Assembly: GCF_932526225.1 (NCBI RefSeq)
Contig: NC_064035.1
Span: 19,271,969-19,335,968 of the forward strand
Source: Nematostella vectensis
Taxonomy: Eukaryota; Cnidaria; Anthozoa; Actiniaria; Edwardsiidae
Length of the DNA: 64,000 nucleotides
Reading direction: 5' to 3'
In this document: piece after piece, positions 37,487-49,300 of the stretch
Layout: the number at the start of each line of letters is the position of its first letter
Position numbering within the stretch: position 1 is the stretch's first letter
Position numbers and translations under genes: made by a program
Notes under the pieces: generated by a model
What the model saw: only the letters and a program-made list of their open reading frames with translations
Told to the model about the DNA's origin: nothing
Databases searched by the model: none

Positions 37487-40266
37487 TGGGTCACCCTGCA
37501 CCAATGTGCGGATAGGTATGAGTTACCCTGCACTAAGTGTGGATATGTATGGGTTACCTTGCACTAGGTGTGGATAGGTAAGGGTTACCCTGCACCAGGT
37601 GTGGATAGGTAAGGGTTACCCTGCAATAGGTGTGGATAGGTAAGGGTTACCTTGCACTAGGTGTGGATAGGTAAGGGTCACCCTGCACTAGGTGTGGATA
37701 GGTAAGGGTCACCCTACACAAGGTGTGGATAGGTAAGGGTTACCCTACACAAGGTGTGGATAGGTGAGGGTTACCCTACACAAGGTGTGGATAGGTAAGG
37801 GTCACCCTGCACTAGGTGTGGATAGGTAAGGGTTACCCTGCACTAGTTGTGGATAGGTAAGGGTTACGCTACACAAGGTGTGGATAGGTAAGGGTTACCC
37901 TGCACAAGGTGTGGATAGGTGAGGGTTACCCTGCACCAGGTGTGGATGGGTAAGTGTTACCCTGCACTAGGTGTGGATAGGTAAGGGTCACCCTGCACTA
38001 GTTGTGGATAGGTAAGGGTTACGCTACACAAGGTGTGGATAGGTAAGGGTTACCCTGAACCAGGTGTGGATAGGTAAGGGTTACCCTGCACTAGGTGTGG
38101 AAAGGTAAGGGTTACCCTGCACAAGGTGTTGATAGGTAAGGGCTATCCTGAACAAGGTGTGGATAGGTAAGGGTTACCCTGCACAAGGTGTGGAAAGGTA
38201 AGGGTTACCCTGCACAAGGTGTGGAAAGGTAAGGGTTACCCTGCACTAGGTGTGGAAAGGTAAGGGTTACCCTGCACTAGTTGTGGATAGGTAAGAGTTA
38301 CCCTGCACCAGGTGTGAATAGGTAAGGGTTACCCTGCACTAGTTGTGGATAGGTAAGGGTTACCCTGAACCAGGTGTGGATAGGTAAGGGTTACCCTGCA
38401 CTAGGTGTGGAAAGGTAAGGGTTACCCTGCACAAGGTGTTGATAGGTAAGGGCTATCCTGAACAAGGTGTGGATAGGTAAGGGTTACCCTGCACTAGGTG
38501 TGGATAGGTAAGGGTTACCCTACACAAGGTGTGGATAGGTAAGGGTTACCTTGAACCAGGTGTGGATAGGTAAGGGTTACCTTGCACTAGGTGTGGATAG
38601 GTAAGGGTTACCTTGAACCAGGTGCGGATAGGTATGAGTTACCCTGCACAAGGTGCGGATAGGTAAGGGTTACCCTGCACTAGGTGTGGAAAGGTAAGGG
38701 TTACCCTGCACTAGGTGTGGAAAGGTAAGGGTTACCCTGCACAAGGTGTGGATAGGTAAGGGTTACCCTGCACTAGGTGTGGAAAGGTAAGGGTTACCTT
38801 GCACTAGGTGTGGATAGGTAAGGGTCACCCTGCACTAGGTGTGGAAAGGTAAGGGTTACCCTGCACAAGGTGTTGATAGGTAAGGGCTATCCTGAACAAG
38901 GTGTGGATAGGTAAGGGTTGCCCTGCACTAGGTGTGGATAGGTAAGGGTTACCCTGCACAAGGTGTGGATGGGTAAGTGTTACCCTGCACAAGGTGTGGA
39001 TGGGTAAGTGTTACCCTGCACTAGGTGTGGAAAGGTAAGGGTTACCCTGCACTAGGTGTGGATAGGTAAGGGTTACCCTGCACTAGGTGTGGATAGATAA
39101 GGGTTACCCTGCACAAGGTGTGGATAGGTAAGGGTTACCCTGCACAAGGTGTGGATAGGTAAGGGTTACCCTGCACAAGGTGTGGATAGGTAAGGGTTAC
39201 CCTGCACTAGGTGTGGATAGGTAAGGGTTACCCTGCACAAGGTGTGGATGGGTAAGGGTTACCCTATACAAGGTGTGGATAGGTAAGGGTTACCCTGCAC
39301 TAGGTGTGGATAGGTAAGGGTTACCCTGCACTAGGTGCGGATAGGTAAGGGTTACCCTGCACTAGGTGTGGATAGGTAAGGGTTACCCTGCACAATGTGT
39401 TGATAGGTAAGGGTTACCCTGTACAAGGTATGGATAGGTAAGGGTTACCCTGCACTAGGTGTGGATAGGTAAGGGTTACCCTGCAATAGGTGTGGATAGG
39501 TAAGGGTTACCCTGCACAAGGTGTGGATAGGTAAGGGTTACCCTGAACCAGGTGTGGATAGGTAAGGGTTACCCTGCAATAGGTGTGGATAGGTAAGGGT
39601 TACCCTGCACAAGGTGTGGATAGGTAAGGGTTACCCTGCACAAGGTGTGGATAGGTAAGGGTTACCCTGCACCAGGTGTGGATAGATAAGGGTTACCCTG
39701 CACCAGGTGTGGATAGGTAAGGGTTACCCTGAACAAGGTGTAGATAGGTAAGGGTTACCCTACACAAGGTGTAGATAGGTAAGGGTTACCCTGCACCAGG
39801 TGTGGATAGATAAGGGTTACCCTGCACCAGGTGTGGATAGATAAGGGTTACCCTGCACAAGGTGTGGATAGGTAAGGGTTACCCTACACAAGGTGTAGAT
39901 AGGTAAGGGTTACCCTGCACCAGGTGTGGATAGGTAAGGGTTACCCTACACAAGGTGTGGATAGGTAAGGGTTACCCTGCACCAGGTGTGGATAGATAAG
40001 GGTTACCCTGCACCAGGTGTGGATAGGTAAGGGTTACCCTGAACCAGGTGTGGATAGGTAAGGGTTATCCTGCACTAGGTGTGGATAGGTAAGGGTTACC
40101 CTGCAATAGGTGTGGATAGGTAAGGGTTACCCTGCACTAGGTGTGGATGGGTAATGGTTACCCTGCACTAGGTGTGGAAAGGTAAGTGTTACCCTGAACC
40201 AGGTGTGGATAGGTAAGGGTTACCCTGCACTAGGTGTGGATAGGTAAGGGTTACCCTGCACCAGAT
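37487..40266 (+). repeat. Large minisatellite, 31-bp unit, about 90 copies
   Basis: Head-to-tail array whose core is GGATAGGTAAGGGTTACCCT, followed by GCAC(T/A)AGGTGT. The period is 31, for example units at 39301 and 39332. Variants include CTGAACCA, CTACACAA, GAAAGG and GATGGG. A rare unit containing GATAGGTAAGGGCTATCCTG recurs with ggctat at about 38141, 38451 and 38885. These offsets of 310 (10 units) and 434 (14 units) indicate block duplication inside the array. AGGGTTACCCT is a near-palindrome. Each unit carries AGGTAAGG, which matches the splice-donor consensus on the plus strand. A degenerate prelude with CTTGTAATGG/CTTTGGGAC words precedes it (37340-37486). Confidence 0.97.
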
Positions 40267-40310
40267 GTGGCAAATGCACGAGATCGGCCTGTCTTGGAAT
40301 AACGCACTGT

Positions 40311-40732
40311 AAATCCAAAGGAAACATCCGGAGTTCAAAGCGGAAATAAACGATCTGCGGAGTCTTATCAAAGAACTTGAGAAAAAATCAACTAAAGCGA
40401 ATGATGAACTTCAGAGTTTCCAGGCTGCAAAAGAAAAAGCAAGCAATAGCTTCTTTGGAATTATGAGAGAGCGCTTAAAAAAAGCTAATCCTATGAAATA
40501 CGCGGGGACTGACAGACTTCACCTAGATCGAGATCTTCTTACTTTAAAAAAGGCTCTTAACAAGAATGCCCTATTAACACCAGCGAAGACTGGATTTTAC
40601 CGCTTATCATTAAGCGGCCGAAACAACTATTTCGACATTAAGGAAACTTTTCTCTGGTGGTTCCTTATAAACATTTGTCTTCACGATTTCTCATCGTATG
40701 GAAATTGTCAGAACTTGATCATGTTACTGTGA
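40311..40732 (+). pseudogene. Orphan coding-like fragment between the minisatellite and a MITE (unrecognised)
   Basis: A 140-codon frame stays open from a TAA near 40306 to a TGA at 40730-40732. It has no ATG in its first ~50 codons. The reading is lysine/glutamate-rich and helical (HPEFKAEINDLRSLIKELEK... then ...FFGIMRERLKKANPM and ...LHLDRDLLTLKKALN). That is protein-like composition with probable coiled coil in the first 45 residues. The stop lies inside the terminal repeat of the MITE starting at 40727, so the natural 3' continuation may have been cut off. The 5' side runs into the minisatellite. It could be an exon remnant of a host gene or a piece of a larger transposon. I do not recognise the family. 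Confidence 0.4.
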
Positions 40733-41005
40733 GGACACAGAAAGCGGGCCAGGCTGAACAACTTTAACCAATCAGAATCGGCTTGAACACCGTAAACATT
40801 TTGAAAAAAAAGTTCAGCCAATGAGAAACGCCGGAAGTTGTTTCTTTGACCTCGTACGTGTAGTCGACCATTTTTGTCTGTCGATGAGCGTGGGAACACC
40901 CTAACCTGATTGGCTGGTACTTATTTTTCAAAATATTTACGGTGTTCAAGCCGAATCTGATTGGTCAAAGTTGTTCAGCATGGCCCGCTTTCTGTGTCCT
41001 CACTG
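40727..41005. mobile_element. Tc1/mariner-type MITE, ~279 bp, flanked by TA
   Basis: The left end CTGTGAGGACACAGAAAGCG and the right end (reverse complement CAGTGAGGACACAGAAAGCG) begin extended arms that match for about 75-80 bases. The arms share a TGAACAACTTT word, an AATCAGATTCGG-like word and a GAACACCGTAAAT-like word. TA dinucleotides flank both ends, as expected for Tc1/mariner insertion. The interior has no coding capacity. A related single arm sits at 42188-42290 beside a decayed transposase. Confidence 0.85.
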
Positions 41006-41419
41006 TAAGTATCGAATGTACTGTTTTGCAAGTTGTTGTATTAGTGTTCCTGAACTGATGAGTTGATATTTATGATGTACCTTTCGCAAACGCAAGGCGA
41101 AAACTACATATGAGACAATGTGTTCATATATGCTTTTTGTGGGCGCAATAATAATGTTAGCCAGTGAATTTGAGTTAGAGGTAGCAAAGGTCTTTGTATT
41201 TATTTTAATTTGTTCTATTTGAGTATAGTTTGGAATTGAAAATATAGAAACCAAAGTAGTTGTGTTTGTTCAACGATTGACCATCAACAGTTTACAGTAT
41301 GATCGATACTCAAAAACAAGTTCTAAAATAATACTCCTTCGAGACTGTCTGAGTGAGTCTTCCTTCAGTTTTTCTTCTTTGTCAACTGTGGACGGGTCAG
41401 TGAAATTAAGTACTTTCTA

Positions 41420-42165
41420 AATAGCCACAGTGCCTGACGTAAGCGGCGGATGTCTCTGGAGTTAAATTTATACTTGCATTGTAAATAGTGATCTCAGTTT
41501 CCTGTTCAGCTAATTTTAAGGTATCGTCGTAAGTAACACTTGATCTGGTGGAAACATAACTCACAGGTATTTAGGTGCGGAGAATAAGGTGGTTGAAACA
41601 TTAAATTGATACCGTAATCCGCCAGCATATCGGTCAAGTACTGCCTCGGCGAAATGTCTATGATGAAAACCAGTTATCCATCACAACTGTGCCCCCCCCC
41701 CCCCCCCCTTTCGATCACTACTATTTCATTTTTCTCAAGTTCGACGGCTTCCTCGAAAAACAAAATGATCTCATTACCGTTTGATGCACCATCCAAAATA
41801 ATCAGATGATCTACACCTTGAATAGAATGGAATAAGTTTATTGTGTATGTAGCATTTGATGCTTTTCTTTAAATTTCAAACGCTGGCTCGCCGATAAAGT
41901 TACTCCCGTAACTTCTGTTACCAGTTGTTTTGAGCACACAGCTTTCATCGAAAAAGTGAATTGTTGCAGGATTCAAGATACTAATCTGATCTAAAAACAC
42001 ATTGGTTCGACGAACAACGTTCACTGTTGTCGATTTAATAGGAGTAACACTTATTTTTTTAAGGGACAGCAAATCTGATCTATGCACTTTAGGTGCTTGG
42101 GACGTCAGAGGAACACCTTGTATGCTGAATCTTGAGCTTATATATTGAGAATTCGAAAATTTCAT
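41420..42165 (-). pseudogene. Decayed Tc1/mariner-like (DDE_3 type) transposase
   Basis: The open part (41869-42165) starts MKFSNSQYISS and contains ATIHFFDES...TTGNRSYG...GEPAFE, the region around the first catalytic Asp of DDE_3/Tc1-like transposases. Downstream on the minus strand come recognisable pieces: NATYTINL, GVDHLIILDGASNG, FFEEAVELEKN, then a G/C homopolymer near 41692-41708 that destroys the frame just before the second Asp region, then GFHHRHFAEAVL. Further stops follow, and the third acidic residue region is not intact. The gene is broken by stops and frameshifts and would be inactive. It lies between the MITE at 40727-41005 and the terminal arm at 42188-42290. Confidence 0.8.
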
Positions 42166-42187
42166 GCCATTTTTTTAATCTGTGGGT

Positions 42188-42290
42188 CGTTTCTCATTGG
42201 CTAAACGTTTTTTTCATAATGTTTACGGTGTTCAAGTCGAATCTGATTGGCAAAGTTGTTCAGCATGGCCCGCTTTCTGTGTCCTCACTG
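42188..42290. mobile_element. Terminal arm of a Tc1/mariner-type element
   Basis: About 100 bases matching the end of the MITE at 40727-41005, including the GTTTCTCATTGGCT word and the terminal GCTTTCTGTGTCCTCACTG, followed by TA. Its orientation equals the right end of that MITE. It is probably the outer end of the element that carried the transposase at 41420-42165. The partner end is missing or was replaced by the MITE. Confidence 0.75.
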
Positions 42291-42487
42291 TAACCCATGG
42301 ATTTTGGTAAACTAGTTTGTTAGCAAGTACTTGCTGTTTTTCGTACCCAAGAGGCAATGATTCATATAGATTACACTCAAAATGCTTTCGACAATAAAAA
42401 TTGACAGGGATTTTCAAGGCATTCAAAGCAAGAAGCACAAGAGACTGCAAAATATTATTGTGTCGTTACGCGAGATATATTTCAAGG

Positions 42488-42883
42488 TAGGGAATATTTC
42501 ATTTGCTTCGGGTACAACATAAACTACGTTCGTTTTCGTTGACCAGTTTAGCATTTTCATGATTAATAGGCATAGAGTGCTGAGTCCCTTTTTGTGGATA
42601 AAGACACTAAAACCATTCAATGAAAGTCTGCTTTATTTTTTCATGTATGCTACAGCATCAGCCTGTTGATTGAGTTAATCTCCGATAGGGAATATTTCAT
42701 TTGCTTCGGGTACAACATAAACTACGTTCGTTTTCGTTGACCAGTTTAGCATTTTCATGATTCATAGGCATAGAGTGCTGAGTCCCTTTTTGTGGATAAA
42801 GACACTAAAACCATTCAATGAAAGTCTGCTTTATTTTTTCATGTATGCTACAGCATCAGCCTGTTGATTGAGTTAATCTCCGA
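42488..42883. repeat. 198-bp near-perfect tandem duplication
   Basis: Two copies start with AGGGAATATTTCATTTGCTT at about 42488 and 42686. They end with the same CTGTTGATTGAGTTAATCTC sequence. I saw a single internal difference (GATTAATAGG versus GATTCATAGG). The duplication must be recent. On the minus strand the first copy has an open frame (42423-42620) that the substitution in the second copy would stop. An AATAAA signal on the minus strand (42830-42835) lies in the second copy and could serve the PA2G4 gene. Confidence 0.93.
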
Positions 42884-43370
42884 TTGTCTGGAACATTCAT
42901 TCAAGGGAGTCTCGTATACCATATCATGTCTTTCAACGGCTCAAACATAGTCCGTTTGACTTTGCTTCATTTAAAAGGACATTTGAAATTATTCTAAAAC
43001 AGTTATCGTTTTACAGGGAGGAAAGATAAGGAACATTTCTGCCACTAACGTAAATAACATTTCAGCCGTAAGGCATTCAAACACAGAACATCAATGGTCA
43101 TTCCAATAGTTCACAACAAAAAGAAAGAAAAAAGATTTGAAAACCAAAGTGTTATAGGATGTGAATCGAGCAGGCCTCAAGTTCAAAGTTTCTTCTGTGC
43201 AACTGTTGAAGTTGTAACAGAGTACAAGATTATGATGTCGGAAGAATCTTCATGAAAGCATATTGCCCCAGTAGCGGTCGCATGCTAGACATGACCCAAC
43301 TAGAGCCGTATCTACCCAAAGATGCTGGTAGACAGATGTTGCCAAGATGTTGTTGTGACAAGAGAGCTCG

Positions 43371-46300
43371 CTAGTCCTGACTTGCGACCTCACCCTCTTT
43401 GCCCTCGGCAGGTGTTCCTGTTGCCTTCGAGGAGGCCTGGCAAACAGATAGCAGAACAATCAAATAATAGGTACCTAAACCTCCACCGGCTTTAAATGCT
43501 TGACTACCATAATGCATTTTTCTGATTACGAAAGTCCTGATTGGCAGGGCGCCTCAGAAACCAAAAGGAAAGATGGAACATGGCAGGTATTTATCACCAA
43601 CAAGTAACTCGTTCTTATTATCAAACAACGAACGGTGCGTAGTGAACTATTTACTGTTTGATGATTTAGCTTTTAACTTTTATTTTGAAAATGCCAAGGT
43701 CCACGATCCGATCCGCCTTAGGACTGTAAACTAGCCTGGAGCCAAAACCGCGCGCACTCAAAATAAAGACAGAGTTTTTTTTATATAATGTTGAAGTCGC
43801 TTTAAAGTAAGCGCTCTCATGCAACTCTAAAAATTAAATACACGAAATTGGCGCTATAATGAGTATTGCAGTGTGTAGTAAAAAATTAGATATGACTATG
43901 ATTCTCACTGATGATTTGAAAAGATCATCGTAGCTGGTAGCCCTAGTACCTGCCCAGTAGGAGAAACTCCCGCTCTAAGGAACTTGACGTCATACCTTCT
44001 TTTTCTTCTTCTTTTGGGTTTTCCGGCTTGCTGACTGTGCTAGGATCTCCTGGTGGTAAAAATAAAATAAAATAACAATCAAAAAGGGCTTTCTTTTTCT
44101 TTTTTAAAATTTTTCAAGAGTTACCACTTAAATGCCAGAAGCGAAACACTTGCTAGGATTACCTTGATCGTTTCATCTTCTATGCAGTGCTCTGATTGGA
44201 TCATGTCGGGTTCAAAAGGTCCTTGGGTTATCCTGCAAGAAAATGGCAAAATCATTGCTGCCATGCCAAGCTGCTCCAGAGATTGGGGTTACAATAACAG
44301 ATGATAAAACATACCTTATATTTCCATTGGGCATAAGTAGCATTGTAAACTTAAACTGAGCGACAAATTCACCTGTGGAAAAGATGTGCAAATGTTGCCT
44401 CGTTAGACTCATTAGGGACATTAAAGCCGCATTGTCACCAGTTTACTTCCGGAGGTCCGATGGAAACCTCAACCGTTAAAAGACAAAAGAATCTATTAAA
44501 ATCCAAGATATTAAACAGGCCATCCGCTCTAAATTATCAATCACATCCTCATAGAAACTTCCAATAAACACACTGCTTTCAATATTTTGAAATATTTTTC
44601 GCGTTTTCCGTTAAAAATCATCGGATATTGTTACGTAATCGACCGGAAGTAAACTGGTGACAATGCGGCTTTAAGCGAGGACGGCGACTACGGGAAGGAC
44701 AACGAGTTCAAAAGAGATGTCTTCGCGTGTCGCGATCAATTAAAATTTAATTGCAATGGAATAAGCAAAACATTATAGTCAGAGACAGATAAAAAGGACA
44801 TTATTTCTACAGCAGCGAACGTAGTTAGTGGAGTTTACAGCGCAAACGTCCGCGTCCTCAACTGACCGTGAATCTTAAAGTCTTCACGTCGAAGGTTTAT
44901 GGAAAATGGCTGAAATGTATCAGACAGAACGGATTTTCACGTGCTGCTATTGAATTCTGAATCAAATTCCATTGTTTTCTGCCGTCGTCGTCCATGTTGC
45001 CGTCGTTGTTGTTTAAGGTCCCTATTGTTGCATAGTCACAAATGCAACATATGAATTTATCTTCAAACCAGATTGACCCTGGTAAAATAATAATCCCTGA
45101 AACACACCTTCTTTCTCCCATAAAACATTAAAAGGCTCCATCAGCTCGTGTTTAGCGCACTCGACAATCCCCATCTTTGCTTTCTTCTCATCCTCCAAAG
45201 CTCTACAAATCAATCAAAAGATATAAATGATGTCAAGTGTTCCAATGAAAACACCATGTAGTCACCCTAGATTTGAGCAAACATTCAGTGCAATACACAT
45301 GCACCTTACAATGAATTGGGCAGAGTCAAATACCAGTGTTGGTAAATCTTATTCTGGTTCAAGACCTACTTGGAACTTTTGACCACTGCTCCAAATAAAA
45401 ATGCAAAGTCGAGTTAAAACTAACTTATTGTTTCACTTTTAAACCCACATCAAATAGTATTTTTCTCCCATGCTCACAAGACGCACTTAAAGTGAAAAGC
45501 TTTCCTAAGAGACACCATTTCAAATCTTTATTTTATGCTTTTTCGTACGAACACAGTAACTCACTGTAATTTTGTTTTAAGTTCCCAATAACAAGAATGT
45601 TGACCAACATACAATGAACCACGAAAAAAATTTCAACATAGCCACCGTTTACATATTAAGTCATTCTGAATTTCGATGCTTAAGAGACCACAAAAATTAG
45701 GAGACTTTGCAAAATTAATAATAATGAGTAAACACTCTGCTTAAAAATAATTTCTGCGAAAATCAAGTGAAGGTACTATCATTACCTTAGAGTGAACGGC
45801 ATCATGGTGAACTTGTTACAGACATCACTAAAAAATACTGAGAGAAATAATACAACATGTTCAGCTACTATAGTTACAATGCATGCTGTTCTATACTTTA
45901 ACATCTCCTCACGTTTTTTTGGATACGAATTAATTTGATATCTTTTTAAGTTATGGTCATACGTCAATCAGATTTGTATTTGCTGGTATTATGTCCCAAG
46001 TAAAATTGCTTCTAGTTAATATGGCAGATAGAAGCTTTCGTTTGCTAGCTTTCATCTTCTAGCTTCATCCCTAGAAGTGTGTCAATTTACTAGCTTCATC
46101 CCTAGTAATGTGTCAAATTACTAGCTTCATCCCTAGTAATGTGTCAAATTACTAGCTTCATCCCTAGTAATGTGTCAAATTACTAGCTTCATCCCTAGTA
46201 ATGTGTCAAATTACTAGCTTCATCCCTAGTAATGTGTCAAATTACTAGCTTCATCCCTAGTAATGTGTCAAATTACTAGCTTCATCCCTCGTAATGTGTC

Positions 46301-49300
46301 AAATTACTAGCTTCATCCCTAGTAATGTGTCAAATTACTAGCTTCATCCCTCGTAATGTGACATACTGTATCAACTAGCTTCATCTTTAGTCATGTGGGA
46401 AACTAAATTATTGTGCCTCACCTCTGCTAGCTTTCATTTTGAGGTTGTAGATGTTGCCTGTCCGTTTATAGACAGTGGTTCTTGTATCTTTTTCTTTGGT
46501 CTTGCCATCTCCAGTACTAACAAGCACATCAACTCCATACACCTCATGTACGGCAAACTCACACTTTGAATGATCTTTCCTAAACAATGAAAATATAGAG
46601 AACTAAATAAATCAAAGTACAAAAGAAGACAGTGATGACAAAGGAAAGGCAACAAACATGCCAATGGTGATGATGATAATAATGCCTGCATTGCTGAGAC
46701 ATTGTGAATGTGGTGATTGAAAAGTGAAAATAACCACTATCAAATAAAAAAGATATTACTGAGAAGAAACAAAATTATATACAGTTCTAATGTATTAGCA
46801 TACTTTCAAGGCCCTCTACTTTCCAGAATTGGCTGACTTGGGTAAAGACACTCTTCAAGGATTTTACTTGAAGAGATTATTTTCATCAATTCAACCTTCT
46901 TACAAACCATGATAGGATCCCAAGTCCAGAAAGACTTGACAAAACATGGCTCTGCATCAAGTTTGTGCTAAGACAGAAACTTACATTGAAATTAATCTGT
47001 TGAGCTTGCGTCATGTACCAAATTATTGTAAAATAGAAACATGATTCACTTTATCCAATTATTGGGCTTTTTAGTACTCATAATGATTGGTCAGAGCCTT
47101 GAAAGTCTGCAAAAACATTGAAATTGTCCAAACTTTTGGTTCCAGCACTGTAATATCATTATTTTAAAACAAACCTCTGCTGCTCATTTGGGTTTTGGAT
47201 AATCGCTTTTTCACCATCAATTACATTCCTTTTTAACTGATGGGAAAGCATTCCTGATGAAAACACAAAATAGCTAGTTATGGAGACAAATTGACAATCC
47301 ACACATAAAATAATAACAATTTATACAAAAATAATTACATGACTATTTAAGGTAAACACTGCAACAGCATAGAATTGATAGCCCTCAGTACCTTCTATAG
47401 GCTTGCACTTGAATGATTCAGCCACCTTCTGCACTAGCTCTGTGACAGTTGAATTCTATAAAAGATATTTGGATAAGAATGATGACTAGCTGTAATGTTG
47501 CAGAAACACCCAACAAAGTTTGTCAAAAACTTTAAGTGAAAAGACATTTAGCATTTCGTCAGAATATTGAGCAATTCCCAATTTCCATCATGGGAATTTT
47601 TAAGTCTACGGCAATAGTTTTGGTGTCTTTAGAAATGTAAAAATGCCAGTAACCATGTGTGGTGTTTCAATTGAAATATCTCCATAGGCAGCTCTTAAAA
47701 TTGATTTTGAATCATTTAAAAGGCATTTTTGTCAATTTCAACTCTATAACTGTATAATTGTTTTAAACTTTGAAAAATTAGTCATTTGTTCAACTGATTG
47801 CATAACTCCCAATAACCTGTTCCTTAAAAACTGTTATGAGAGGGCTGACTGCCAATTGCTCACCTCTGCTCCAGGTTTAACCATTCTCTGAGCCACCTCA
47901 GAGGCAAGGTATGCAGCTAGGAGAACATCAGCCTTGCGACCTGTCACCTTGTTCTCCTAAAAATTCAGACAACAAAAATTGTTCACAATTAATTAATTCA
48001 TACCAGGAATAAGGAGGCCTATTGATAAACATGATATCAAATTTTGTCGGCCAATCTTTTTGCTTGTAAATCAAATTTGCATTAGAGGAAAAACAATAGG
48101 GTGTTTTAGATCCACAACGCCGGCAGGAGAATGTCTCATTTTGAATGTTTAATTGTGCATTGTGCTGATTTATGCCAGCGTTGTGTTCTAGACATGAGAA
48201 AGCATGAAATTCTGTCCTGAACAGGACACCAAGCCGTCAAGGAATGTGTGTTCACACAATAGAACATGCAAGGTACAGTGCCCGCTTGCCGAAAGCATGG
48301 ATCTAAATAAGCCAAATAATGCCAATCAAATAATGGCAATCAAAATTTAGAAAAAGAAAAAAAAGCTGAATAGTAGAGTTTGTGGTTAGAAGAAGTAAGA
48401 TGTATCTCAATTCAACTTACTCTACAAGGACAATATGATTTGCCACTCTGATACAGTATCTGCCAGTCAGGCTGGGTGTTAATTAATAAACCTGTCAGAT
48501 TTGATGTTTGCCCTAGTTAGTCTTAGAAGATGTTCAGCAGGACACAATTTGTCCTGGCTGAACAAATGCATTCAAACTTGTTTCCTGTTTGCAAACTTTT
48601 GCCTAGTGAAAATAGGCCCTAATACAGCTGCATGATTCGTTGATACCCACTTTTGAACACCCAACTACTATTGTGTGTCCAATGACAGCGATGAAACCAT
48701 CAATGTGAACACCAAAGTCTCTGGAAAGGAAATTTCTACAATTTAGTTTCATTATATTCAAATATAAATGGCACCTTTGCTTGCAGGTTACATTAGAATA
48801 GTTTCAGTGGTGCATACAACAGGCAATGTGTTTGCTATTGCAATCAGGGTGGAAACTGTGAATTATTAACATATAATGAAGATTTTTAATCTCACAACTA
48901 CAACATTTAAATGAGTTACAGTGGGATAGCTCGACCTTGGATAACTTAAACCTCCTGCAAATCTGAACTTCAAGTTACCTAGAAAATAATTTTCAGTAAT
49001 TTTCATTCTGATGACTTGTAGTTTGCGTTAACTCGACATGTTTTTTGTTTTCTTAAGGATTCATGTTACCAAGGGTTGGCTGTATTGTTTTCTACTGATA
49101 TATTTTTTCAAATTTAGAATAAAATAAAGACTGAAAATAAAAATTGTAGAAAATACTACAAAAATCTTGAAACTAGCCATAATTTTCAAATTTTGACTTA
49201 CATCTTGACAAGGTCTCCATCATTCAGTGTAATGTCAGGCTCACTCAGCAAAGGGGAGAAGTGACAGACACAATTGTTGACAGAGATACATGTTGGGAAT

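Noticed and set aside
37487-40266. Possible CRISPR array
   Set aside because: Units are contiguous with no unique spacers, and the DNA is clearly eukaryotic; it is a minisatellite.
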